Assembly: GCA_012515455.1 (NCBI GenBank)
Contig: JAAYYJ010000386.1
Coordinates: 1-9,770, forward strand
Direction: 5' to 3'
Origin: Oligosphaeraceae bacterium
GTDB lineage: Bacteria; Verrucomicrobiota; Lentisphaeria; Oligosphaerales; Oligosphaeraceae
Length of the DNA stretch: 9,770 nt
The position numbers and the translations under genes were made by a program. Positions within the stretch are counted from its first letter, which is position 1. Each line of letters starts with the position of its first letter. Below, piece after piece: positions 1 to 6,323 of the stretch. The notes beneath the pieces are model-generated. The model worked only from the letters and a program-made list of their open reading frames with translations, made no database searches and was not told the DNA's origin.

Positions 1-31
1 GAGCGGAAAATTTTTCCGTCTAGTCTGCCCC

Positions 32-1759
32 TCAGGCCATTTCGGCGATTTCCTTTTCGATCCGGGCGATGAACTGCTCGACGGGGCAGCTGCCCTCCTC
101 ACCTTGGGAACGGCTGCGCACTGCGACCTGCCCGCTTTCGGCCTCCTTCTCACCCACGACCAGCAAATACGGGATACGCTGTCCGCGGGCGCGGCGGATT
201 TTGCCGCCGATGGGATCAGCCGCGACATCAACCGTGACCCGGATTTGCTTGGCCTGCAACCGTGCGGCAAGAGCCTGTGCGTATTCCTCAAAGTGCTCGC
301 TGATGGGGAGGATGCGGACCTGCTCCGGCGCCAGCCAGGTGGGAAACGCCCCGGCATAATGCTCGGTGAGAATGCCGAAGAAGCGTTCCAGCGAGCCCAG
401 CAGTGCCCGATGCACCATGTAGGGCTGATGCTTCTGGCCGTCATTGCCGATGTAGCTGATGTCGAAGCGCTGGGGCAGATTGAAATCGAACTGGATGGTA
501 GTGGTCTGCCATTCGCGCCCCAAAGCATCCTTGATCTTCAAATCAATCTTCGGGCCATAGAATGCCCCGCCGCCCTCGTCGACCTCGCATTGCAAGCCCT
601 CCGCCGCGACTGCTTCCCGCAATGACGCGGTGGCCTGCTCCCAACGTGCCGGGTCTCCGACCGCCTTGGCCGGCCTGGTGGCCAGATAGGCTTTGATATC
701 CTTGAAGCCGAAGCATTTCCAGATATAGAGACTAAAGCGGAGCACCTCGCGGATTTCCGCCTGAATTTGCTCCGGCGTGCAGATGATATGGGCGTCATCC
801 TGGGTGAATCCCCGCACCCGCATCAATCCATGCAGCACCCCCGCCTTCTCATAACGGTAGACCGTGCCCAACTCTGCCCAGCGGCAGGGCAGTTCGCGGT
901 AAGAACGCGGCCGCGACTGATAGACCATAATGTGGAACGGGCAGTTCATCGGCTTGACATAATACGGGTCGCCGTCAATCTCCATCGCCGAGTACATCCC
1001 CTCACGGTAGAAATCCAGGTGTCCGCTGGTCTCCCACAACAAAGCCCGCCCGACATGCGGTGTGTACAGCATCTCATAGCCATGCGCATAATGCGCCGCT
1101 TTCCAGAATGTCTCAATGGTATGCCGGATGCGCGCTCCCTGGGGGTGCCAGCAGATCAGGCCAGGGCCAATTTCTTCGTGGGTGCTGAACAAGTCCATCT
1201 CCACCCCGATGCGCCGATGGTCGCGCTTCTTGGCCTCTTCGATGGCGGTGAGATAGTCCTGGAGTTCATTCTTGCTGGCAAAGGCAGTGCCGTAGACCCG
1301 CTGCAGCATCTGATTTTTCTCGTCCCCGCGGAAATACGAGCCGGCAATACTAAGCAGCTTCACCGCCCCAATCTGGCCACTGTGCTCGACATGCGGACCA
1401 CGGCACAAATCCGTGAATTCACCGCAGGAGTACAGGCTGACGGTCTCGCCCGCCGGAATGTCGTCCAGACGCGACAGCTTGAAATTCTGCCCCTTGGCCG
1501 CAAACAGCTCCCGGGCCTCCTCGCGGCTGACTTCGCGCCGCTCAAAGGGCAGCTGGTGCCCCAACATCTTCTTCATCGCTTTTTCGATATCCTTGAGGTC
1601 GTCATTGGTCAGACGATGCTCCAGGTCGAAATCATAATAAAAACCGTCCTCGGTGCTGGGACCGATGTCGAATTTGGTGTCTGGCCAGAGCGACTGCACC
1701 GCTGCAGCCATGACATGAGCGGCGCTGTGCCGCATCGTACTTAAAGGAATGTCCGACAT
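32..1759 (-). CDS. thrS: Threonyl-tRNA synthetase, short form without TGS domain
   Basis: Class II aminoacyl-tRNA synthetase that charges tRNA-Thr with threonine in the cytoplasm. The 575 residues begin almost directly with the editing domain: HSAAH (H11, H15) and CRGPH (C119, H123) match the HxxxH and CxxxH editing-site residues. The catalytic core has the expected zinc ligands C273 (MNCPFH), H324 (DDAH) and H450 (MVHRA), motif 2 around YRYE...RVRGFTQDDAH, and motif 3 at about 446-465. An anticodon-binding domain fills about 475-570. Family members are usually about 640 residues; the roughly 60-residue N-terminal TGS domain is absent. The frame is open upstream only for 24 codons, back to the hisB stop, and has no ATG, GTG or TTG there, so no TGS domain can be added. 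A weak GAG ribosome site lies 4 nt before the ATG. It probably shares a transcript with hisB. Identity is certain. Confidence 0.97.
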   Translation of the reverse strand: MSDIPLSTMRHSAAHVMAAAVQSLWPDTKFDIGPSTEDGFYYDFDLEHRLTNDDLKDIEKAMKKMLGHQLPFERREVSREEARELFAAKGQNFKLSRLDDIPAGETVSLYSCGEFTDLCRGPHVEHSGQIGAVKLLSIAGSYFRGDEKNQMLQRVYGTAFASKNELQDYLTAIEEAKKRDHRRIGVEMDLFSTHEEIGPGLICWHPQGARIRHTIETFWKAAHYAHGYEMLYTPHVGRALLWETSGHLDFYREGMYSAMEIDGDPYYVKPMNCPFHIMVYQSRPRSYRELPCRWAELGTVYRYEKAGVLHGLMRVRGFTQDDAHIICTPEQIQAEIREVLRFSLYIWKCFGFKDIKAYLATRPAKAVGDPARWEQATASLREAVAAEGLQCEVDEGGGAFYGPKIDLKIKDALGREWQTTTIQFDFNLPQRFDISYIGNDGQKHQPYMVHRALLGSLERFFGILTEHYAGAFPTWLAPEQVRILPISEHFEEYAQALAARLQAKQIRVTVDVAADPIGGKIRRARGQRIPYLLVVGEKEAESGQVAVRSRSQGEEGSCPVEQFIARIEKEIAEMA

Positions 1760-1831
1760 AATGCTCTTTATTTTATTTTTGGGTGTTTCTTGGCAATAGG
1801 ATAACCAGGCGTCGGTTGAGCCAGCACTGCC

Positions 1832-2428
1832 TCAGGCCAGGGTGCCTTTAGTGGAGGGGATTTCCTCCCCCAGGGTCGGATCCGGCGTGACTGCCTGCCG
1901 CAAGGCCCGGCCAAAAGACTTGAAAATAGCCTCCAGACCGTGATGGTTCTCCTCACAAAACAACAAATCGACATGCAAAGTGGTGCCAGAACTGTTGGCC
2001 CAGGCCTGGAAGAATTCCCGGAACAAGCGGCAGGAGAGTCCCGCTACCAGATCCTCGGGGAAAGCCGCCCGCCAGGCCAGACAGGGCCGGCCGGACAAAT
2101 CTACCACTACCCGGGCCAGAGACTCATCCAGTGGCACCGCTGCCGCACCGAAACGAGTTATCCCGCGCTTGTCGCCAAGGGCATCCTTGCCAGCCTGACC
2201 AAGCGCGAGTCCTATATCCTCCAGGGTATGATGGGCATCGACCTGCAAATCGCCCGTACAGTGTAAATTCAGGTAAAAACGGCCGTGTTTGGCAAAAGCG
2301 GCCAGCATGTGGTCGAAAAAGGGCACACCGCTGGCAATCACATTCTCCCCGCAGTATGGGCCCAGGCCAAATTCGACGCTGATGGAGGTCTCTTTGGTCG
2401 CCCGGGTGATTTTGACAGTTCTTTCCAT
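1832..2428 (-). CDS. hisB: Imidazoleglycerol-phosphate dehydratase
   Basis: Catalyses dehydration of imidazole glycerol phosphate to imidazole acetol phosphate in histidine synthesis; a Mn-dependent enzyme that forms 24-mers in the known family. The 198-residue protein is monofunctional, with no phosphatase domain. Visible motifs: FFDHML (H40), DAHHTLED (H66, H67, E70), the second metal-binding signature NHHGLEAIFK (H162, H163, E166), and the C-terminal PSTKGTL typical of the family. I start it at 2428 (MERTVKIT), because AGGA lies 9 nt upstream and this N-terminus fits the family. An in-frame ATG at 2449 would add seven residues (MHSGMII). No other his gene is in the window. It has its own candidate promoter and is followed 72 bp later by thrS in the same frame. 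Confidence 0.96.
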   Translation of the reverse strand: MERTVKITRATKETSISVEFGLGPYCGENVIASGVPFFDHMLAAFAKHGRFYLNLHCTGDLQVDAHHTLEDIGLALGQAGKDALGDKRGITRFGAAAVPLDESLARVVVDLSGRPCLAWRAAFPEDLVAGLSCRLFREFFQAWANSSGTTLHVDLLFCEENHHGLEAIFKSFGRALRQAVTPDPTLGEEIPSTKGTLA

Positions 2429-2438
2429 AATGATCATT
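2429..2438. promoter_or_regulatory. Palindrome AATGATCATT at the hisB start
   Basis: A perfect 10-bp palindrome directly before the hisB start codon, overlapping the space between the AGGA ribosome site and the ATG. Its half-site AATGAT/ATCATT recurs in the palindrome at 2466-2482, centred about 40 bp away. It could be a second operator site or chance in an AT-rich stretch. Confidence 0.25.
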
Positions 2439-2460
2439 CCTGAATGCAAAACAAGTTAAT

Positions 2461-2488
2461 AATATAATCATTGCAAATGATTTGGAAA
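2461..2488 (-). promoter_or_regulatory. Candidate hisB promoter
   Basis: On the minus strand TTTCCA (2488-2483) and TATATT (2466-2461) are separated by 16 bp in an AT-rich patch just upstream of hisB. The -10 element is good; the -35 element is weak. The spacer is filled by a palindrome (see 2466-2482). Inferred by eye only. Confidence 0.4.
2466..2482. promoter_or_regulatory. Operator-like inverted repeat in hisB promoter
   Basis: AATCATTGCAAATGATT: 7-bp perfect arms around a 3-bp centre, lying essentially exactly between the proposed -35 and -10 elements of hisB. A dimeric repressor bound here would block the promoter. I do not recognise it as a named box: the AATGAT/ATCATT half-sites recall Fur-type sites but are in the opposite order. 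Confidence 0.4.
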
Positions 2489-2501
2489 CTCCTGCCGCAG
2501 A

Positions 2502-2523
2502 TTTTCCCGGTTTTGCCGGAAAA
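2502..2523. other. Inverted repeat in the murF-hisB gap
   Basis: TTTTCCCGG, loop TTTTG, CCGGAAAA: eight base pairs with one bulged C. Neither strand places a proper T-run after the stem, so it is not a standard terminator by itself. Together with the hairpin at 2535-2552 it may help end murF transcription. Confidence 0.3.
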
Positions 2524-2552
2524 AACTGCTCTGACTGGCCTAAACCGGCCAG
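2520..2552 (-). terminator. Possible murF terminator
   Basis: Minus-strand hairpin CTGGCC-GGTTTA-GGCCAG (2552-2535), followed 10 nt later by six T (2525-2520). The stem is short and the T-run is not adjacent, so termination is only plausible. It fits the roughly 60 bp between the murF stop and the hairpin, and the separate hisB promoter further down. Confidence 0.35.
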
Positions 2553-2609
2553 CTGTCCGGACGCCCAGGTGCGAGGCGGCAGGGCGGGTGAGAAGCATGT
2601 AATTCACCT

Positions 2610-4028
2610 TCAGCGGGATGCTTGCCTTCTGTCCGGCAAGGTGTAAAGCTTGACACCGTTCGAGGCCTTGAGCAAAATCCAAGTGTGAGGGGGAAATTTT
2701 GCCGGCAACCCCTGCAGCAGAGTATCGACATCAGGGTAATGCGCCAGCTGGAAGGCCTGCGCGGGGGCCGCCATCAGCGTGCCGACGCAAATGATTTCGG
2801 CCTCCGGGAATGCCACCCGCGCCTGCTGCAGCAGGTGTAGGTGAGCCTGCGGAGCCAGATCGCCCAATTCGCGCATGTCACCTAATATAATGATACGCCG
2901 GCTGGCTGCCCGGCTGACCTCAGCGAACCACGCCAGCGCGGCGGCGGCGCTGTCAGGGTTGGCATTGTACGCGTCATTGGCCCAGACGATCCCTTCGCGC
3001 TCCAGGATTTCCATGCGTTGACCAGGCAGAGTGCAATGCTGCAGTCCGGCGACAATTTCCGCCGCAGTTAGACCAAAGGCCGTCCCGGCCGCAGCTGCGG
3101 CCGCGGCATTGAGCGCCTGATGCGCACCGCCGATTTTCCAGCAGAATTCCTGCACCTCCCGGCGATCGCGCCAGGACAGCCGCAGCGCGGTCTGTCCCTC
3201 TGTGGCCGGCCCCAGATATTCGCAGCGGACATCTGCCGCGGCACTGCTGCCGAAGGTAATTCTTTGCCGCCGCCCGGCTTTTTTCTCCAGAATCTCCCGC
3301 CCGGGGGGTTCGGCCGGGAAGATGGCGATGCCGTCAGCGGCGGTCGCGGCCAGTAAATCCCCCTTCTCCGTTGCGACACCGGACAAGTCGTGAAAAAATT
3401 CCAGATGTGCGGAGCCGATGTTGCAGACCAGCCCAACACTTGGTGGTGCCAGGGTGGACAGATGGGCGATTTCGCCCGGGTGGTTGCTGCCCATCTCCAG
3501 CACCGCCAGACGATGGGAATGGTCCAGCCGCAGAAGATTTCTAGGCAGACCGTAGTGGTTGTTGGTATTGCCGAGGGTTTTCAGGACCTGCCCCGGCCAG
3601 CGCTGTTCCAGCACCGCCGCACACATCTCCTTGGTGCTGGTCTTACCGCAGCTGCCGGTGATGCCCAGAATGCGCAACCCAGGGAATTTCCGGCCATGCG
3701 CTCTGGCCAGAGTCTGGAAGGCTGCGAGGCTGTCCGGGACCTGCAGACAGGGGCAGCAGCTGGCACGCATCTGCCGCAGAATTTCCGCGGCCGGTGCCCG
3801 TTCCAGGCACACCGCGCCGGCGCCGGCGGCGATGGCCTGGGGCAGAAAATGATGCCCGTCCGCGATTTCGCCCGCAATCGCAATGAACAGACTGCCCCGC
3901 GTCGTCTGCCGGCTGTCATCACTGACTCCATGCACGCCCGCCTGCGCAGTGCATTCGGCAGGCGGGAGCAACCATTGCCCGTTAGTGAGTGAAAGTAATT
4001 CGGTCCAGGAGAAGTGTACCGCTGACAT
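2610..4028 (-). CDS. murF: UDP-MurNAc-tripeptide:D-Ala-D-Ala ligase
   Basis: ATP-dependent cytoplasmic Mur ligase that adds D-Ala-D-Ala to UDP-MurNAc-tripeptide, completing the pentapeptide precursor of peptidoglycan. Seen in the protein (numbered from the upstream in-frame ATG at 4043): an N-terminal domain with SDDSRQ near residue 41, the P-loop GITGSCGKTST (127-137), TLGNTNNHYGLP, EMGSNHPGEI, NIGSAHLEFF (H213), EKGDL with the likely carbamylated lysine K227, GAHQALNAAAA, DAYNANPDS (357-365) and LGDMRELG in the C-terminal domain. The normal length of about 470 residues is complete. I start at 4028 because AAAGG lies 6 nt upstream; the ATG at 4043 lacks a ribosome site and would add five residues. 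It is isolated from the usual mur/fts cluster. A good promoter lies about 65 bp upstream. Confidence 0.96.
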   Translation of the reverse strand: MSAVHFSWTELLSLTNGQWLLPPAECTAQAGVHGVSDDSRQTTRGSLFIAIAGEIADGHHFLPQAIAAGAGAVCLERAPAAEILRQMRASCCPCLQVPDSLAAFQTLARAHGRKFPGLRILGITGSCGKTSTKEMCAAVLEQRWPGQVLKTLGNTNNHYGLPRNLLRLDHSHRLAVLEMGSNHPGEIAHLSTLAPPSVGLVCNIGSAHLEFFHDLSGVATEKGDLLAATAADGIAIFPAEPPGREILEKKAGRRQRITFGSSAAADVRCEYLGPATEGQTALRLSWRDRREVQEFCWKIGGAHQALNAAAAAAAGTAFGLTAAEIVAGLQHCTLPGQRMEILEREGIVWANDAYNANPDSAAAALAWFAEVSRAASRRIIILGDMRELGDLAPQAHLHLLQQARVAFPEAEIICVGTLMAAPAQAFQLAHYPDVDTLLQGLPAKFPPHTWILLKASNGVKLYTLPDRRQASR

Positions 4029-4093
4029 TGTCGACCTTTGCATTAACGGCGCTGCCGATTTTGGCTATGGCATCAGAGCAGAACGGATTATTT

Positions 4094-4123
4094 ATAATAA
4101 AGCACTGCTCGGCAATTTGACAA
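4094..4123 (-). promoter_or_regulatory. Sigma70-type promoter for murF
   Basis: Minus strand TTGTCA (4123-4118), 18 bp spacer, TATTAT (4099-4094). A/T-rich tracts around 4135-4151 sit where an UP element would be. Transcription would start near 4087, leaving a leader of about 60 nt before the murF start at 4028. This is the best promoter match in the window. Confidence 0.6.
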
Positions 4124-4277
4124 CTACAACTGTGAAAAAGCACCTTTTTTTGCCGCACGCCCGGCGGCAGCAGCCCCCCTGAGGCACCCCGCGGCAAAGG
4201 GCAGCCGGCCGGAGGCCAGGAAGGCCACGCCTGACCGCCGTAAATACCCTCTGCTGCCCAAGCATCCCGGCCCGGCA

Positions 4278-4324
4278 GCGCGCCGGCCCGCATCGCCGCG
4301 ACCGGCACTGACGCGCGCTTTTTT
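4278..4324 (+). terminator. Terminator-like hairpin upstream of aminotransferase
   Basis: Plus strand: GCGC (4278-4281) and GCCGG (4282-4286) pair with CCGGC (4302-4306) and, after a 4307-4314 bulge, GCGC (4315-4318), followed at once by six T (4319-4324). The bulge makes it imperfect. No upstream plus-strand gene needs it, so if real it may act on the leader of the aminotransferase-folE transcript. Confidence 0.35.
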
Positions 4325-4431
4325 CCCTGGCGCATTCGCAAATATGCAGCCAAGAATTAAATTATATAGTTTGCCTGGAAATATTATCAGGCCTGCGCCT
4401 ACATAAGCTTCTCTCTATTCAGGAAACCACC

Positions 4432-5742
4432 ATGAACCAGCTGGCGATCGAACTGAACGAAAAAATTGCCCAAGTCAATCCCCATGTGCTGGAGATGCTC
4501 TCAGCTCTGGGTCGCCGGATTTATTTTCCCAGCAAAGGCATTTTAAGCCAGTCTGCTGAGGCCAAGAAACTGGCAGGTCGCTACAATGCCAGCATCGGCA
4601 CTGCGATGGAGCTGGGCCAGGCGATGGCTCTCGACAGTGTTATGGCCAGTCTTCCTGGTTGGGGTCCCAGTGACGCTCTGCTGTACGCTCCTTCGCCAGG
4701 CATTCCCGAACTGCGTTCCGCCTGGCAGGAGAAGAATCTGCATGACAACCCCTCGCTGCGGTCTTGCTCCGGCAGCCTGCCCGTCGTGACCAATGGTCTC
4801 TCCAATGCCCTCTCTCTGGCTGCGGACCTGTTTATTGACGCCAACGACACAGTGCTGCTGCCGGATATGAACTGGGACAACTACCAGCTGAACTTCCAGG
4901 ACCGCGCCGGGGCTAAACTGCAGTTCTGGAAGTTTTTCCGGGACGGGCGGCTGGACAGCACATCTTTCCGGGAGGCCTTGGCGGCACCAGCCCCAGGCAG
5001 CAAACTTCTCTGTTTGCTCAACTTCCCGAACAACCCCAGCGGCTATACGCCGACCGAGAGCGAGGGCCAAGACCTGGCCGACGCGCTGCTGGCCACTGCC
5101 GCACGCGGAGTGAATGTCATCGCCCTGATTGATGATGCCTACTACGGGTTGTTCTTTGAAGCGAACATCATGCGCGAATCGCTGTACAGTAAGCTGGCCG
5201 GGCGCCACCCGCGGCTGCTGGCAGTGAAGGCCGACGCAGCCACCAAGGAACTCTATGTCTGGGGACTGCGGATCGGATTCCTGACCTTCTCCGTCGGCGG
5301 GGCCGAAAACAACAGCCCGCTCTACGCCGCCCTGGAAGCTAAGACGGCCGGACTGATCCGCAGCACCATCAGCAACTGCTCCCTGCTCTCGCAAAAAATC
5401 GCTCTGCGGGCCTTGCTGGCGAGCGGTTTTTATGAGCAACGGGCGGCGAAGGCGGCCCTGATGGCCACGCGCGCTCAGGCGGTCCGGCAGGCTCTGGACA
5501 GCCATCCGGAATATGCGGAGTACTTCGTCGCCTACCCCTTCAACAGCGGATACTTCATGTGCCTGCAAATCAAAAAGGGGGACAGCGAACTGCTGCGGCG
5601 GCTCCTGCTGCAGAAGTTCGGCGTCGGCACCATCTCCATTACCAGCACTAACCTGCGGATTGCGTTCAGCTGTTTGGAAGTCAACGAAATCCCGGACCTC
5701 TTCCAGCTGATTTATCAGGCCGCCCGGGAAATTGAGGCATAA
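4432..5742 (+). CDS. PLP-dependent aminotransferase, class I/II
   Basis: Fold-type I PLP enzyme that most likely moves an amino group between an amino acid and a 2-oxo acid; the substrate is not clear. The 436 residues carry the family layout: a substrate/dimer region near YNASIGTA (51-58), YAPSPGIPELRSAW, NFPNNPSGY (N201 region), DDAYYG (D234 or D235 would contact the PLP pyridine nitrogen, Y237/Y238), ATKELYVWGLRIG with the Schiff-base lysine K272 and phosphate-binding R280, and LRIAF with R409, the usual substrate-carboxylate arginine. So it looks active. The start is supported by AGGA 7 nt upstream of the ATG. folE begins 2 bp after its stop, so the two are probably co-transcribed and coupled. 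General class is certain; the physiological reaction is unknown. Confidence 0.92.
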   Translation: MNQLAIELNEKIAQVNPHVLEMLSALGRRIYFPSKGILSQSAEAKKLAGRYNASIGTAMELGQAMALDSVMASLPGWGPSDALLYAPSPGIPELRSAWQEKNLHDNPSLRSCSGSLPVVTNGLSNALSLAADLFIDANDTVLLPDMNWDNYQLNFQDRAGAKLQFWKFFRDGRLDSTSFREALAAPAPGSKLLCLLNFPNNPSGYTPTESEGQDLADALLATAARGVNVIALIDDAYYGLFFEANIMRESLYSKLAGRHPRLLAVKADAATKELYVWGLRIGFLTFSVGGAENNSPLYAALEAKTAGLIRSTISNCSLLSQKIALRALLASGFYEQRAAKAALMATRAQAVRQALDSHPEYAEYFVAYPFNSGYFMCLQIKKGDSELLRRLLLQKFGVGTISITSTNLRIAFSCLEVNEIPDLFQLIYQAAREIEA

Positions 5743-5744
5743 GT

Positions 5745-6305
5745 ATGGAAATCAGCAACCTGGTTCGCGAATTTCTAGCCCAAAGCGGTGACGACCCCAC
5801 CCGCGAAGGTCTGCGCAATACCCCGGAACGCGTCCAGCAGAGTATGGAATTCCTGTTGCGGGGATACCACACCGACCCGGATGAAATTGTCGGCGATGCG
5901 ATCTTCCACGAAGAAAGCAACCACATGATTATTGTGCGGGACATTGAGGTGTTCAGCATGTGTGAACACCATATCCTGCCTTTCTACGGTCGCTGTCACG
6001 TCGGTTATATTCCCAAAGGAAAAGTCTTCGGGGTCAGCAAGATTGCCCGTCTGGTAGACTGTTTTGCCAGCCGTTTGCAGTTGCAGGAGCGCCTGACCCA
6101 GCAGATTGCCCGCTTTGTCAAGGACAAGGTCAATGCCGAGGGCGTGGGCGTGGTGATGGAATGCCGCCATCTGTGCATGATGATGCGCGGGGTGGAGAAG
6201 CAGAATTCCAGCATGATCACTTCGGCGGTTCTGGGCAGTTTTCACGACTCCGAGGCCACCCGCAATGAGTTCCTGCAGCTGATCCAGCGGCCATTCGTCG
6301 GTTGA
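5745..6305 (+). CDS. folE: GTP cyclohydrolase I (FolE1 type)
   Basis: Converts GTP to 7,8-dihydroneopterin triphosphate, the first step toward folate, and the entry to queuosine and biopterin. The 186-residue protein has the full catalytic domain: DPTREGLRNTPERV near the start, SMCEHH with zinc ligands C73 and H76, the strand GRCHVGYIPKGKVFGVSKIARLVD, and ECRHLCMMMRG supplying the third zinc ligand C144. This is the zinc type, distinct from FolE2. Family length is about 185-220, so it is complete. The ATG lies 2 bp past the aminotransferase stop, with GAGG in the end of that gene about 9 nt upstream, which suggests translational coupling. No other pterin or queuosine gene is in the window. 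Confidence 0.97.
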   Translation: MEISNLVREFLAQSGDDPTREGLRNTPERVQQSMEFLLRGYHTDPDEIVGDAIFHEESNHMIIVRDIEVFSMCEHHILPFYGRCHVGYIPKGKVFGVSKIARLVDCFASRLQLQERLTQQIARFVKDKVNAEGVGVVMECRHLCMMMRGVEKQNSSMITSAVLGSFHDSEATRNEFLQLIQRPFVG

Positions 6306-6323
6306 AGCCTCACCCGGCTGGTC

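Larger units (their letters stand above)
4029..4431. other. Divergent intergenic region murF / aminotransferase
   Basis: About 400 bp with no credible gene. On the murF side it is AT-rich and holds the murF promoter (4094-4123). An inverted repeat AAAAAG-CAC-CTTTTT (4135-4149) lies just beyond it and may serve as an UP element for murF. From about 4151 to 4318 it is very GC-rich, starting with stem GCCGC/GCGGC (4152-4168) and ending in a terminator-like hairpin and T-run (4278-4324). The last 90 bp before the aminotransferase are AT-rich again. A minus-strand open frame at 3982-4353 runs through the murF promoter and looks like chance. Confidence 0.6.

Noticed and set aside
767..1744. Plus-strand open frame of 325 codons opposite thrS
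   Set aside because: Lies wholly antisense to a certain gene, and its protein resembles no family I know. Long antisense frames are expected in GC-rich coding DNA.
1760..1831. T-box or other leader regulating thrS
   Set aside because: The hisB-thrS gap is only 72 bp, with no room for a T-box and no T-box sequence or terminator.
4117..4145. Plus-strand TTGACA as a -35 for the aminotransferase operon
   Set aside because: A perfect -35 hexamer (4117-4122), but no -10-like sequence lies 16-18 bp downstream; it overlaps the better minus-strand murF promoter.
3982..4353. Minus-strand open frame across the murF start and upstream region
   Set aside because: Overlaps the murF promoter and start in another frame, has no ribosome site, and its composition is that of GC-rich spacer.
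4325..4431. preQ1 or tetrahydrofolate riboswitch before the folE operon
   Set aside because: No matching conserved core could be found by eye just upstream of the aminotransferase start.
4543..5568. Minus-strand open frame of 341 codons opposite the aminotransferase
   Set aside because: Antisense shadow of a gene with clear PLP motifs; no motif of its own.
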